Below are positions 43,397-52,987 of a stretch of 64,000 bases of DNA, piece by piece. The notes under the pieces were generated by a model. It searched no databases. It was not told where the DNA came from and saw nothing but the letters and a program-made list of their open reading frames with translations. Origin of the DNA: an uncultured Acetatifactor sp. (lineage in GTDB: Bacteria > Bacillota > Clostridia > Lachnospirales > Lachnospiraceae); contig CAJTMX010000016.1 of NCBI GenBank assembly GCA_910577235.1, positions 1 to 64,000 of the forward strand, in the 5' to 3' direction. Made by a program: the position numbers and the translations under genes. Numbering within the stretch: the first letter of the stretch is position 1; the number at the start of each line of letters is the position of its first letter.

Positions 43397-45055
43397 ATGA
43401 GCAGCAACGGCAAAAAGAGAGATAGTTTTATCCTGCAGGCGGGCATACTGGCCGCCGCAGGATTTATCAGCCGGATCATCGGGCTGTTGTACATAAGTCC
43501 TGTGACAAGGATCATCGGTCCTGTGGGCCTGGGATACTATCAAACCGCATACAATTATTACGCCATTGTGTTGATGATATCCTCGTACAGTATTCCTTCC
43601 GCGATCTCCAAAGTGATCGCCCAGAAACTTTCATTGCGGGAATACCGCAATGCTCACAGGGTTTTTATATGTGCCATGTACTATGTGCTGGGAGTGGGAC
43701 TCGTTGCGAGCTTACTCCTCTTTTTTGGTGCGGGGTATCTGGCGACGGAGTCGGCTGTGCCGGTGCTGCGGGTGCTGGCCCCCACGATCTTTATCTATGG
43801 CATCCTGGGGGTGCTGCGCGGATACTTTCAGGCGCACAAGAGTATGGTGCAGACCTCATTCTCACAGATCCTGGAGCAGATTGTCAACGCGGCGGTGAGC
43901 ATTGGCGCCGCCTACGGGTTTATCGTATGGTTCACGGGAAGTTATGAGGAGAGCCGGACGGCGGCGGATCAGACCGGCAGGGCGGTGTACGGTGCCATGG
44001 GCAGCGCTCTGGGAACCGGCGCGGGCGTGTTGGCGGCGCTGCTTTTTATGGGCGGCGTATATGCTCTTAACCGCCCTATGATCCAGAGGAGGATTCAGAG
44101 GGACCGGACCCGGCAGGAGGATTCTTACCGGGAGATCAGCGTCATGATCCTACAGGTGGTGCTGCCCTTTATCATAAGTACCGCCATCTACAATCTCAAC
44201 AGTTCCTTGAATAATAAGCTGTATTCGGATATCATGATAAAATTCCGCCATGTGGCGGAAGACGTTGCCATGGGAGATTACGGAGTGTTCAATGGGGAGG
44301 CGATGAAGATTTCCAACATTCCCATCGCTTTTTCCTCGGCCATGGCCGCCGCCATCATTCCCACGGTATCCCAGCTGGTAGCCCGCAGGCAGTTGGATGA
44401 GGCCCGGGATAAGATGGCCCAGGCGGTCAAGACCATCATGCTGATCTCCATTCCCTCGGCAGTGGGGCTTTTCGCGCTGGCAAAGCCTGTTACCTGGCTG
44501 TTGTTTCCCGATGAGGCAACCATCGAGCTGGCATCCAGGATTTTGATGGCGCTGGCGGTGTCGGTGATCTTTTACGCATTGTCCACGCTGAGCAATTCCA
44601 TATTGCAGGGTATCGGCAGGGTGAATACGCCCATTGTCAACGCTGCCATTGCGCTGCTGATACAGACGGCAGTTCTGGTGCCGCTGCTGCTTTTCACAGA
44701 TATGGGCATATACGCGGTGGTCATCGCCACGATACTGTATTCGGGGCTGATGTGTGTGTTGAACCAGCTGTCCATGCACAAGGCGCTGGGGTATCGGCAG
44801 GAGATCATGAATACCTTTATCGTGCCTTTTATTGCCTCCGGATTCATGGGCGCTATCGCATGGGTCGTCAACGAGTCGCTGCTTATGCTGACAGGTTCCA
44901 TCGTGGTCTCTGTCATTCCTGCTATCATTGTGGCGGTGGCAGTCTACTTTGCGCTGGTAATTTTATTTAAGGCGGTGACGGAGGAGGAATTGCAGGCGAT
45001 GCCCAAAGGCCGTCTGCTGGTCAAAGTGGCAAAAAAATGCCGCCTGTTGCGATAG
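43397..45055 (+). CDS. MATE/MOP-superfamily polysaccharide or lipid flippase (SpoVB/MurJ-like)
   Basis: A 552-residue integral-membrane protein with about 14 helices. The start (FILQAGILAAAGFISRIIGLLYISPVTRIIGPVGLGYYQTAYNYY) and SKVIAQKLSLREYRNAHRVF match SpoVB-like members of the MOP flippase group that move lipid-linked cell-wall or polysaccharide precursors. It starts 4 bases after glgA. The stop codon lies inside the shared terminator hairpin. A second such protein is at 61185. Confidence 0.87.
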   Translation: MSSNGKKRDSFILQAGILAAAGFISRIIGLLYISPVTRIIGPVGLGYYQTAYNYYAIVLMISSYSIPSAISKVIAQKLSLREYRNAHRVFICAMYYVLGVGLVASLLLFFGAGYLATESAVPVLRVLAPTIFIYGILGVLRGYFQAHKSMVQTSFSQILEQIVNAAVSIGAAYGFIVWFTGSYEESRTAADQTGRAVYGAMGSALGTGAGVLAALLFMGGVYALNRPMIQRRIQRDRTRQEDSYREISVMILQVVLPFIISTAIYNLNSSLNNKLYSDIMIKFRHVAEDVAMGDYGVFNGEAMKISNIPIAFSSAMAAAIIPTVSQLVARRQLDEARDKMAQAVKTIMLISIPSAVGLFALAKPVTWLLFPDEATIELASRILMALAVSVIFYALSTLSNSILQGIGRVNTPIVNAAIALLIQTAVLVPLLLFTDMGIYAVVIATILYSGLMCVLNQLSMHKALGYRQEIMNTFIVPFIASGFMGAIAWVVNESLLMLTGSIVVSVIPAIIVAVAVYFALVILFKAVTEEELQAMPKGRLLVKVAKKCRLLR

Positions 45056-45068
45056 GCGGCATTTTTTT
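45031..45068. terminator. bidirectional terminator between convergent genes
   Basis: Symmetric AAAAAATGCCGCCT/AGGCGGCATTTTTT hairpin with an 8-base loop. The stop codon of the flippase (45053-45055) is in the loop, and the RqcH stop overlaps the other end, so both convergent genes end in the terminator itself. Confidence 0.9.
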
Positions 45069-46806
45069 ATATTTGCTCCAGCCCCGATATGTCGCTGTCT
45101 ATCATCATGGAGTAGTTGGTGTAGTACACTACAAATCCAGGCTTGGCACCGTTTGGCTTTTTCACGTGTTTTTTCTGTATATAGTCGATCTCAACTTTCT
45201 CCTGGCCTCTGCCTTTGGAGTAGTAGGCAGCCAGCTTTGCCGCCTCCTCAAAGGTGCGGTCGGGCAGAGTGTCGGCCCCTTCGCATTTGACTACCACATG
45301 GGAACCGGGCATGCCTTTGGCGTGGAACCACCAGTCGTTTCCGGTGGCAAACTTAAAGGTCAGTTCATCGTTCTGATAATTGTTTTTTCCCACATATATA
45401 TGAAAATCGTCGCTGCTCACATAGTGAAAAGGCTTGCTGGTGATCTTTTCCCTCTTGCCTCCCCGCCTGTGGATGTAACCGCTGGCCGCCAGCTCCTCCC
45501 GGATCTGCACCAGATCTTCTTCCTGCAACGCGATATCCAGAGCCGTGCCGATGGATTCCAGATGCCGGATCTCCGACTTGACTTCCTCGGTCAAAACAGA
45601 GAGAGCCTCATAAGTGCGTTTCAGTTTGTTGTATTTGTCAAAATACCTTTTGGCGTTCTCGGCGGGGGTCATCTCAGGGTCCAGGGGGATAGTGACGGTT
45701 TCGTTCGTATAGTAGTTTGGCGCCTCCATGGATCTGCTGCCCTCGGGCACATTGTAGCCGTAGGTGTTGAGAAGTTCCCCGTAGATCCGGTATTTGTCCC
45801 GTTTTTCCGTGTCCTTGATCTGCTGAGTCTGCAAGTCGTACTTTTTTACATTGCGCTCCAATGCGGTCTGTACGATACGGCGCAGGTCAGAGGATTTCTG
45901 ACGGATGCGGGTCAACGTGTTTTTCTCCGCGTAATAGTGTTCCAGCAGAGCGGAGACGGAACCGTAGGGCCGAAGGCTGTCCTGTTCGTTGTCATACAGT
46001 GTCAGCGGCAGTGCCGCGTACTCCACGGGCTGTCTGCCGGTGTAGGCGATGGCGGGGGCAAATTCGCCGCTGAGCACCCGGTTCATCATTTCACGGAAAG
46101 TGAGAAAGGCTTTCTCCAGTTCCTGAGGGGAAAAAGCGGCGGCGGGACTGTCGCCGTCCAGGCCGCTGCGGTGACACACTTCCTGGGCCAGAACGGGCGA
46201 AATGCCGGTGTAACTTAAGTAGATGGCTTTGTGGAGAGGGGCGGGGCGGGAGGCTATAGCCGCCAGGAACTGTTCCCGGTCACAGCTTAGCGGGTCCAGT
46301 TTGTCCTGCGTCCGGGCCACAAAATAGGGCTTTCCGGGCAGGACCTCTCTGACGCTGCTGACCAGGCCGGACACATGCTTGATGCTGTCCAGGATCATGC
46401 CGTCCCCGTTACAGAAGATGATATTGCTGTGTTTGCCCATGATCTCCACGATCAGCGTCTTTTGGCACAGATCACCCATCTCGTCCAGATGTTCCACATC
46501 TATATGGATAATGCGCTCTAAGCCCGGCTGGGTGACGGCGGTGATACGTCCGTTTTGCAGGTGTTTGCGCAGCAGCATGCAAAAACCGGGGGCCGTCATG
46601 GGGCTGGGTTTGTTCTGCTCGGTCAGATATGCCAGCGGCAGGGAGGCGTCTGCGGACAAAAGCAGGCGTCTCTGGCCGTCGGCCGTTTTGATGGTCAGCA
46701 GCAGTTCGTCGCTTTCCGGCTGGGCGATCTTGTACAGTCTGCCTCCCAGACAGGTGTCGTTCAGTTCTTTTACTATAGCGGCAATGGTCACGCCGTCAAA
46801 TGCCAT
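45067..46806 (-). CDS. rqcH: ribosome rescue factor RqcH (NFACT family)
   Basis: A 579-residue NFACT protein. The N-terminal domain (FDGVTIAAIVKELNDTCLGGRLYKIAQPESDELLLTI) and DASLPLAYLTEQNKPSPMTAPGFCMLLRKHL are followed by coiled coils (about 290-430) and NFACT-R (SSDDFHIYVGKNNYQNDELTFKFATGNDWWFHAKGMPGSHVVVK). RqcH binds 50S-peptidyl-tRNA and adds C-terminal alanine tails to stalled peptides. Older names call it fibronectin-binding FbpA. Length is typical. Confidence 0.93.
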   Translation of the reverse strand: MAFDGVTIAAIVKELNDTCLGGRLYKIAQPESDELLLTIKTADGQRRLLLSADASLPLAYLTEQNKPSPMTAPGFCMLLRKHLQNGRITAVTQPGLERIIHIDVEHLDEMGDLCQKTLIVEIMGKHSNIIFCNGDGMILDSIKHVSGLVSSVREVLPGKPYFVARTQDKLDPLSCDREQFLAAIASRPAPLHKAIYLSYTGISPVLAQEVCHRSGLDGDSPAAAFSPQELEKAFLTFREMMNRVLSGEFAPAIAYTGRQPVEYAALPLTLYDNEQDSLRPYGSVSALLEHYYAEKNTLTRIRQKSSDLRRIVQTALERNVKKYDLQTQQIKDTEKRDKYRIYGELLNTYGYNVPEGSRSMEAPNYYTNETVTIPLDPEMTPAENAKRYFDKYNKLKRTYEALSVLTEEVKSEIRHLESIGTALDIALQEEDLVQIREELAASGYIHRRGGKREKITSKPFHYVSSDDFHIYVGKNNYQNDELTFKFATGNDWWFHAKGMPGSHVVVKCEGADTLPDRTFEEAAKLAAYYSKGRGQEKVEIDYIQKKHVKKPNGAKPGFVVYYTNYSMMIDSDISGLEQI

Positions 46807-46942
46807 GTGGGTATCCTCCTGATCTTTGCTTGTAGCCCTTATTATAGCAAATTGGGGAGAAATGACAAGTGTTTTTGAGGCAGCGACGGGCAGCGCACTT
46901 TATTGGACACAAGTGCCGTTGAAAATAGTTTTCCTGCCCGGC

Positions 46943-46971
46943 TTGACTATTTGTACAATCTACATTATAAT
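46943..46971 (+). promoter_or_regulatory. promoter upstream of yicC
   Basis: TTGACT (46943-46948), 17-base spacer and TATAAT (46966-46971) lie 206 bases before the yicC ATG; no other strong promoter is seen in the gap from 46807. Confidence 0.65.
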
Positions 46972-47176
46972 ATAACAGGCTATAGATGTGGGGATCATTA
47001 TAGAACCGCGCTTGTTCGGGCGCAGGAAACCATATGTGTAGAGAAGGCTTACTTATTGGAGTGGTATCGCAGGCGGGGGCTTGCGGTATGTGGGGTACAG
47101 TGTGAAACGGATGTTTTACATTTTGATTGGTGTTATATTGCAGGCATAGCCGGCGATATGCAGATAAGAGGTAAAG

Positions 47177-48055
47177 ATGATAAAGAGCATGACGGGGTTC
47201 GGCAGATGCGAGGTGGCCGAGAATAATCGCAAATTTACCGTGGAGATGAAGTCCGTGAATCACCGGTATCTGGATGTGAACATCAAGATGCCCAAGAAAC
47301 TGAACTTTTTTGAATCCGCTATCCGTGGCGAACTGAAGAACTATATTTCACGGGGAAAAGTGGATCTGTTCATCACCTATGAGGACTATACGGAGAACAA
47401 TGCCAATATTCGCTATAATAAGGAGCTGGCTGCCGAGTATATGAAGTATCTGCGCCAGATGCAGGAGGATTTCGGACTGGATGACGATATCAGAGTTTCC
47501 ACCCTGTCACGGTATCCCGAGGTGTTTACCATGGAGGAGCAGAACCTCGACGAGGAAGAGTTGTGGAAGGAGCTGCAGAGCGCGATCCGCGGCGCGGCGG
47601 AGGGATTTGTACAGACCCGCATTGTGGAGGGAGAGCATCTCAGAGACGATCTTCTGGAAAAACTGGACGGCATGTTGAAAATGGTGGATTTTATAACCGA
47701 GAGATCTCCGGGGATCATTCAGGAATACCGCAGGAAACTGGAGGATAAGGTGAAGGAGCTGCTGGGAGACGTCCAGGTGGACGAGAACCGGCTGCTTATA
47801 GAGGTTACGATCTTTGCGGATAAGGTCTGTGTGGACGAGGAATTGGTGCGGCTGCGTAGCCATATCGAGACTACGAAGGCCACGCTGCTGGAGGGCGGCA
47901 GTATCGGCCGCAAATTGGATTTTATCGCCCAGGAGATGAACCGGGAGGCCAATACCACGCTGTCAAAGTCCACCGATCTGGAGATATCAAACTGCGCCAT
48001 AGAGCTCAAGACGGAAATCGAAAAGATTCGTGAACAGATTCAGAATATCGAATAG
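47177..48055 (+). CDS. yicC: YicC-family endoribonuclease
   Basis: A 292-residue YicC protein: IKSMTGFGRCEVAENNRKFTVEMKSVNHRYLDVNIKMPKKL at the start and, at the end, LRSHIETTKATLLEGGSIGRKLDFIAQEMNREANTTLSKS. YicC family members are RNA-degrading endonucleases. GAGGTAAAG precedes the ATG. It leads the yicC-remA-gmk-rpoZ cluster typical of Clostridia. Confidence 0.94.
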   Translation: MIKSMTGFGRCEVAENNRKFTVEMKSVNHRYLDVNIKMPKKLNFFESAIRGELKNYISRGKVDLFITYEDYTENNANIRYNKELAAEYMKYLRQMQEDFGLDDDIRVSTLSRYPEVFTMEEQNLDEEELWKELQSAIRGAAEGFVQTRIVEGEHLRDDLLEKLDGMLKMVDFITERSPGIIQEYRRKLEDKVKELLGDVQVDENRLLIEVTIFADKVCVDEELVRLRSHIETTKATLLEGGSIGRKLDFIAQEMNREANTTLSKSTDLEISNCAIELKTEIEKIREQIQNIE

Positions 48056-48070
48056 CGGTGAGGATAGCTC

Positions 48071-48331
48071 ATGAACAAATTAATTCATATCGGTTTCGGC
48101 AATATCGTAAACACCGGCAAGATCATCGCCGTTGTCAGTCCTGAGTCGGCACCGATCAAACGGCTGGTGCAGCGGGCCAAGGAGGAGGGCACCGTCATTG
48201 ACGCCACCCAGGGCCGCAAGACCAAGGCGGTGCTGGTCATGGAGAACAATCGGATCGTCCTGTCGGCGCTGCTGCCGGAGACCATAGCGGGCAGAGCCAG
48301 GGCGGAGAGCGGAGGAAACGAAGATGAGTAA
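48071..48331 (+). CDS. remA: RemA-family regulatory protein (DUF370)
   Basis: An 86-residue protein (LIHIGFGNIVNTGKIIAVVSPESAPIKRLVQRAKEEG, IDATQGRKTKAVLVMENNRIVLSAL) matching RemA, which controls extracellular-matrix genes by binding repeated DNA sites as rings in B. subtilis. The Arg residues of the DNA-contacting surface (KRLVQR, GRKTK) are present. It overlaps gmk by 8 bases. Confidence 0.94.
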   Translation: MNKLIHIGFGNIVNTGKIIAVVSPESAPIKRLVQRAKEEGTVIDATQGRKTKAVLVMENNRIVLSALLPETIAGRARAESGGNEDE

Positions 48332-48956
48332 GGGAGTTCTGACGGTGATATCCGGTTTTTCCGGTGCCGGCAAGGGAACATTGATGAAAAGGCTGACCCG
48401 GAACTATGACAATTATGCCCTGTCCGTGTCCATGACCACCAGGACGCCGAGAGAGGGAGAGCGGGACGGTATAGAGTACTTTTTTGTGGATACGGAAACC
48501 TTTCAGGAGCGCATCCGTCAGGGTGAAATGCTGGAATACGCATGTTATTGCGGGAACTATTACGGCACCCCCAAAGACTATGTACAGCGGCAGCTGGAGG
48601 CGGGAAAAGATGTGATCCTGGAGATTGAGATCCAGGGGGCGTTGCAGATCAAAAAGCTGATGCCGGATTGTCTGCTGCTCTTTGTGACACCGCCCGGCGC
48701 AGGGGAACTCAGAAGAAGGCTGGAGGGCAGAGGCACGGAGACCCCGGAGGTCATAGCCAGAAGACTGGCCCGCGCGGCAGAGGAATCAGAAGGCATAGAA
48801 GCCTATGATTATATAGTAGTCAACGATGATCTGGAGGAATGTGTCAGGCAGATTCACAGCATGGTACAGAACGCCCGGTTCACACCGGCCAGACTGGAGA
48901 CATTAATAAGAGAGATCAGAGAAGAACTGAGCGAATTCTCGAAAGGAGCAGAATAA
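48324..48956 (+). CDS. gmk: guanylate kinase
   Basis: A 210-residue enzyme phosphorylating GMP to GDP. P-loop VISGFSGAGKGTLMKRL, GMP-binding SVSMTTRTPREGERDGIEYFF and the lid region VIARRLARAAEE are present. It lies between remA and rpoZ, the order seen in many Firmicutes, and its stop overlaps the rpoZ start (TAATG). Confidence 0.97.
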   Translation: MSKGVLTVISGFSGAGKGTLMKRLTRNYDNYALSVSMTTRTPREGERDGIEYFFVDTETFQERIRQGEMLEYACYCGNYYGTPKDYVQRQLEAGKDVILEIEIQGALQIKKLMPDCLLLFVTPPGAGELRRRLEGRGTETPEVIARRLARAAEESEGIEAYDYIVVNDDLEECVRQIHSMVQNARFTPARLETLIREIREELSEFSKGAE

Positions 48957-49342
48957 TGTTACATCCATCTTATTCGGATCTAATGAAAGTAGTAAACAGC
49001 GAGGTAGAGCAGGGGGAAGCGCCCGTGGTCAACAGCAGGTATTCCATAGTGATGGCTACCTCAAAGAGAGCAAGACAGATCATCAGCGGCGATGAGCCTT
49101 TGGTGAACGGCGCGGGCAAGAAACCTCTGTCTCTGGCGGTTGAGGAGTTGAATCAGGGCAAGATCAAGATTCTGGCCGAGGACGAAGTCATGGAGGAGCA
49201 GGAAATATATGACGGGGTGGATAACGTCGGGGCGGATATGCAGGAAACTGACCCGGAAGACACAGAAGTAACCGGACAGGAAGAGCCTGAGGCGGAGGAA
49301 TCGGAGACTTTGCAGGCGGAGGATGAGGAACAGGAAGCATAA
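48956..49342 (+). CDS. rpoZ: RNA polymerase omega subunit
   Basis: A 128-residue protein whose first 80 residues match omega (LHPSYSDLMKVVN, VVNSRYSIVMATSKRARQIISGD, KPLSLAVEELNQGKI). The rest is an extended acidic tail (Glu/Asp/Gln-rich, about 45 residues), longer than in the standard subunit. The ATG overlaps the gmk stop with GAAAGGAGC just upstream. Confidence 0.93.
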   Translation: MLHPSYSDLMKVVNSEVEQGEAPVVNSRYSIVMATSKRARQIISGDEPLVNGAGKKPLSLAVEELNQGKIKILAEDEVMEEQEIYDGVDNVGADMQETDPEDTEVTGQEEPEAEESETLQAEDEEQEA

Positions 49343-49346
49343 AACA

Positions 49347-49386
49347 GGGGGAGAAATGTTCTGCTATGAGTATTTCTCCCCTTTTT
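49347..49386 (+). terminator. rpoZ terminator
   Basis: GGGGAGAAAT/ATTTCTCCCC stem with a 14-base loop, followed by TTTTTG; closes the yicC-rpoZ cluster. Confidence 0.85.
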
Positions 49387-49406
49387 GAGAGGTAAGTTTG
49401 GTAAAA

Positions 49407-50759
49407 ATGAAGATACTGTTTATTTCCCTGGGCTGTGACAAGAACCTGGTGGATACGGAAGAGATGCTGGAGTTGTTGCGGCAAAAGGGATACAGCTTTA
49501 CAGATGATGAAAACGAGTGTGATATTGTGGTGGTGAATACCTGCTGCTTTATCGGAGACGCCAAGGAAGAGAGCATTAACGCGTTGCTGGAGGCGGCGGA
49601 GCTGAAAAAGAACGGAAGAGTCAAAGCGCTGGTGGCCGCCGGATGTCTGGCACAGCGCTATCACCGGGAAATTCTCACGGAGATACCGGAGGTGGACGCC
49701 CTGGTGGGCACCTCGTCCACCGACCGGATCGCGGATGCGGTGGAGCGGGCGCTTTCGGGAAGAAAGGCAGTCTTCGTGCAGGACCCGGACGCGCTCTGCG
49801 ATTACCGTATCGGCAGAGTGTTGACCACAGGGGGACATTATGCCTATCTGAAGATAGCGGAAGGATGCGGCAAGCGATGTAGCTACTGCGTCATTCCCCA
49901 GATTCGGGGAAACTATCGCAGCATACCTATGGAGATATTGCTGGAACAGGCCAATGTTCTGGCTGAGCAGGGAGTCAAAGAGCTGATATTGGTAGCCCAG
50001 GAGACCACATTGTACGGCTTGGAGCGCTACGGCGAGAAAAGCCTGCCGCTGTTGCTGCATGAGCTGGCTCAGATCCCGGGGATATGCTGGATCAGGATAT
50101 TGTACTGCTATCCGGAGGAGATCACGGAGGAACTGATCCAAGCCGTCAAAAAAGAACCCAAGGTATGCCACTATCTGGACATTCCCATACAACATGCCAG
50201 CGACAGGATACTGCGGCGCATGGGACGCCGTACCACCCAGAGCCAGCTGCGGGAACTGATCGACAGACTGCGGGAAGAGATACCGGATATCTGTCTACGC
50301 ACCACCCTGATCACCGGTTTTCCCGGGGAAACCCAGGAGGATCACGAAAAAATGGTGGATTTTGTCAACGAGATGGAATTTGACCGTCTGGGTGTATTCC
50401 CATACTCTCAGGAGGAGGGGACGGCCGCCGCGGAGATGCCGGATCAGATCCCGGAGGAGCAGAAAGAGGCATGGCGGCAGGAGATCATGGAACTGCAGCA
50501 GGAGATCGCTTTCACCAAGGCGGAGGATATGGTTGGGCAGGTGCTGACGGTGATGATCGAGGGCAAGATTGCGGATGAAGAGGTCTATGTGGCCCGCACT
50601 TACAGGGATGCTCCGGGGGTGGACGGATATCTGTTCGTGCATACCGGCGCTACGCTGATGACCGGCGATCTGGTGCAGGTACAGGTGACAGGCAGCAACG
50701 AGTATGATCTGATCGGAGAGATCTGGCAGGAGGAGGAAAACGATGAATCTACCCAATAA
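49407..50759 (+). CDS. rimO: ribosomal protein S12 methylthiotransferase RimO
   Basis: A 450-residue radical-SAM enzyme that methylthiolates an aspartate of ribosomal protein S12. MTTase cysteines appear in SLGCDKNLVD, VNTCCFIGDA and AAGCLAQRY; the radical-SAM triad is in GCGKRCSYCVIPQIRGNYRS; a TRAM domain ends the protein. The start is either ATG 49407 (used, matching the family start MKILFISLGC) or TTG 49398, which sits better relative to AGAGGT. It overlaps pgsA by 17 bases. Confidence 0.95.
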   Translation: MKILFISLGCDKNLVDTEEMLELLRQKGYSFTDDENECDIVVVNTCCFIGDAKEESINALLEAAELKKNGRVKALVAAGCLAQRYHREILTEIPEVDALVGTSSTDRIADAVERALSGRKAVFVQDPDALCDYRIGRVLTTGGHYAYLKIAEGCGKRCSYCVIPQIRGNYRSIPMEILLEQANVLAEQGVKELILVAQETTLYGLERYGEKSLPLLLHELAQIPGICWIRILYCYPEEITEELIQAVKKEPKVCHYLDIPIQHASDRILRRMGRRTTQSQLRELIDRLREEIPDICLRTTLITGFPGETQEDHEKMVDFVNEMEFDRLGVFPYSQEEGTAAAEMPDQIPEEQKEAWRQEIMELQQEIAFTKAEDMVGQVLTVMIEGKIADEEVYVARTYRDAPGVDGYLFVHTGATLMTGDLVQVQVTGSNEYDLIGEIWQEEENDESTQ

Positions 50760-51309
50760 ATTGACGATATTCCGGGTGATATTGATAGTGCCTTTCGTGG
50801 TAGTGCTGCTGGGAGGCGATGCAGGGTGGTTCGGCAGCAATCTGCTGATCCCGGAGCTGGTGGCGCTGGCTGTTTTTATCATCGCCAGCCTGACGGATAT
50901 GATCGACGGAAAGATCGCGAGAAAATATAATCTGATCACGAATTTCGGTAAATTTATGGACCCGCTGGCGGATAAGCTGCTGGTCAGCGCCGCCCTGATC
51001 GCACTGGTGGCGATGGAGCGCATTCCGGCCTGGGTGGTGATCATCATTATCAGCCGGGAATTCATCATCAGCGGCTTTCGGCTGGTTGCGGCGGATAACC
51101 GGGTGGTGATCGCCGCAAGTTACTGGGGCAAGTTCAAGACCACTTTCCAGATGGTCATGGTATGTATGATGATCGTGGATCTGTCCGGATTCTGGCCATG
51201 GTTCGGCATCGCAACGGATGTGGTCATGTGGATCGCGCTGGTGCTGACAGTGGTGTCTCTGGTGGATTATCTTATTAAAAACAAAGCGGTCATGAAGGGA
51301 CAGATGTAA
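50743..51309 (+). CDS. pgsA: CDP-diacylglycerol-glycerol-3-phosphate 3-phosphatidyltransferase
   Basis: A 188-residue membrane enzyme forming phosphatidylglycerol-phosphate. The CDP-alcohol phosphotransferase motif is visible as DMIDGKIARKY, then NFGKFMDPLADK, with four to five hydrophobic helices. Length is normal. GGAGGAGG lies 8 bases before the ATG inside rimO. Confidence 0.95.
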   Translation: MNLPNKLTIFRVILIVPFVVVLLGGDAGWFGSNLLIPELVALAVFIIASLTDMIDGKIARKYNLITNFGKFMDPLADKLLVSAALIALVAMERIPAWVVIIIISREFIISGFRLVAADNRVVIAASYWGKFKTTFQMVMVCMMIVDLSGFWPWFGIATDVVMWIALVLTVVSLVDYLIKNKAVMKGQM

Positions 51310-51329
51310 GAAAAAAGAGGGCGACAACA

Positions 51330-52595
51330 ATGACAGTGGAATTGATTTGTGTGGGCACGGAGCTTTTGCTGGGGAATATTGTGAATACCAACGCCGCTTA
51401 TCTGGCTGAGAAATGTGCCGGGCTGGGACTGTCCTGCTACTATCAGACCGTGGTGGGGGACAATGAGAAACGTCTGGAAGAAGTGCTGCGCGCGGCCGTA
51501 AAACGATCGGATATCGTTATCCTGTCCGGCGGATTGGGGCCTACGGAGGACGACCTGACAAAAGAGGTGGCATCCCGGGTCATGGGCAGAGAGCTGGTGG
51601 AGGATGCCGGTTCCAGAAAATGCATCGAAACTTTTTTTGCCTCCAGAAATTCGGTTCCCACGGAGAATAACTGGAAACAGGCGCTGATACCCAAGGGCGG
51701 CATCGTACTGCCTAATCCCAACGGCACGGCGCCGGGAGTCATCATCGGGGAAAAGAGTACCCACGTCGTGCTGTTGCCGGGACCGCCCCATGAACTGAAA
51801 CCTATGTTTGAGAACCATGTGGCGCCATATCTGGCGAAACTGGAGCCGGGGATCATCTCCTCCCAGACCGTGAAGGTATGTGGTATCGGGGAGAGTAAGG
51901 TGGAGACTCTGCTTAAGGATCTGATCGACGGGCAGGACAATCCGACTCTGGCGACTTACGCCAAACCGGGGGAAGTACATATCCGTGTGACTGCCAGGGG
52001 CGGGAGCGAGAAGGAAACCCGCAGGCTGATCAAGCCTGTGGTTAAAGAGATCAAGAGCAGGATGGGCAACAATATTTATACCACGGAGGAGGATGTCACT
52101 CTGGAGAGGGCCGTGGTGGAACTGCTGGTGGCCAATAAACTCACAGTGACATGCGCCGAATCCTGCACCGGAGGACTGTTGTCGGCCAGGCTGATCAATG
52201 TCCCCGGCGTATCGGATGTCTATAAATCCGGGTATGTTACCTATTCCAACAAGGCAAAGAGAAAGCTGCTGGGAGTAAAGAAGAGTACGCTCAGCAAGTA
52301 CGGGGCGGTCAGCGCCCAGACTGCCGAGGAGATGGCCCGGGGCCTGAATTTTGTGTCCAAGGGAGATGTGGCGGTGAGCATCACCGGTATAGCCGGACCG
52401 GACGGAGGCACAGAGGAAAAACCCGTGGGGCTGGTATATATCGCCTGCAGCGTGAAGGGCGATGTGACGGTGAAAGAATACCACTTTTCGGGGAATCGCC
52501 AGACAATACGGGAGGCGACGGTTTCGGCGGCTTTGACATTGATGCGCAGCTGCATTCTGGAATATTTCAGCGAGATCACTTTCGGCAAGAAATAA
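51330..52595 (+). CDS. cinA: CinA-family nicotinamide mononucleotide deamidase/competence protein
   Basis: A 421-residue two-domain CinA. The N-terminal MoaB/MogA-like domain has ELICVGTELLLGNIVNTNAAYLAEK and LSGGLGPTEDDLTKEV; the C-terminal PncC-like NMN amidase domain (about residues 255-415) has TCAESCTGGLLSARLINVPGVSDVYKSGYVTYSN and GIAGPDGGTEEKPVGLVYIA. It lies directly before recA as in B. subtilis and relatives. Confidence 0.95.
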   Translation: MTVELICVGTELLLGNIVNTNAAYLAEKCAGLGLSCYYQTVVGDNEKRLEEVLRAAVKRSDIVILSGGLGPTEDDLTKEVASRVMGRELVEDAGSRKCIETFFASRNSVPTENNWKQALIPKGGIVLPNPNGTAPGVIIGEKSTHVVLLPGPPHELKPMFENHVAPYLAKLEPGIISSQTVKVCGIGESKVETLLKDLIDGQDNPTLATYAKPGEVHIRVTARGGSEKETRRLIKPVVKEIKSRMGNNIYTTEEDVTLERAVVELLVANKLTVTCAESCTGGLLSARLINVPGVSDVYKSGYVTYSNKAKRKLLGVKKSTLSKYGAVSAQTAEEMARGLNFVSKGDVAVSITGIAGPDGGTEEKPVGLVYIACSVKGDVTVKEYHFSGNRQTIREATVSAALTLMRSCILEYFSEITFGKK

Positions 52596-52630
52596 TAGCC
52601 CGTAGATGGGCGGGTTTATGAAAAGAATAT

Positions 52631-52678
52631 AAAATGTATCATACCTCTTGTGCTTTTTAGGGAAGTGTGATACATTTT
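52631..52678. terminator. cinA terminator-like hairpin
   Basis: AAAATGTATCA/TGATACATTTT stem (11 bp, with AAAA on one side and TTTT on the other) enclosing a 26-base loop. Confidence 0.65.
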
Positions 52679-52881
52679 CTGTATGCAGGGATATCCGACA
52701 CGGTATTATTCTTTTTACGATCCGGCGTTTCGCCAGCGAATCCACAGGCATGTGACGGTAATTTTGTATCCGCCTTTTGACAGTTTCAAACGGCGTATGT
52801 TGTTATATTTATTGGCAGGCAATGGGCTATAAAGTAATATCGGGAGATGTCGTCGCAGAAATGACAATCTTTGGGAAGATA

Positions 52882-52950
52882 TTTTTTTGGAAGGAATTTT
52901 TTTGGAAGGAATTTTTTTTGGAAGGAATTTTTGGGGGAGATTTTTTTGGG
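52882..52950. repeat. short tandem repeat, unit T(7)GGAAGGAA
   Basis: Three near-identical 15-16 base units of poly-T plus GGAAGGAA, then diverged units with GGGGGAGA and GGG. Lies 300 bases before recA, next to a TATAAT box. Confidence 0.75.
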
Positions 52951-52987
52951 TATAATTTCGCAAATGTTATATAAAGGAGCATATTTG

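Noticed and set aside
52882..52950. CRISPR-like array
   Set aside because: The repeat units are contiguous 15-16 mers without spacers. No CRISPR array or cas gene was found anywhere in the window.
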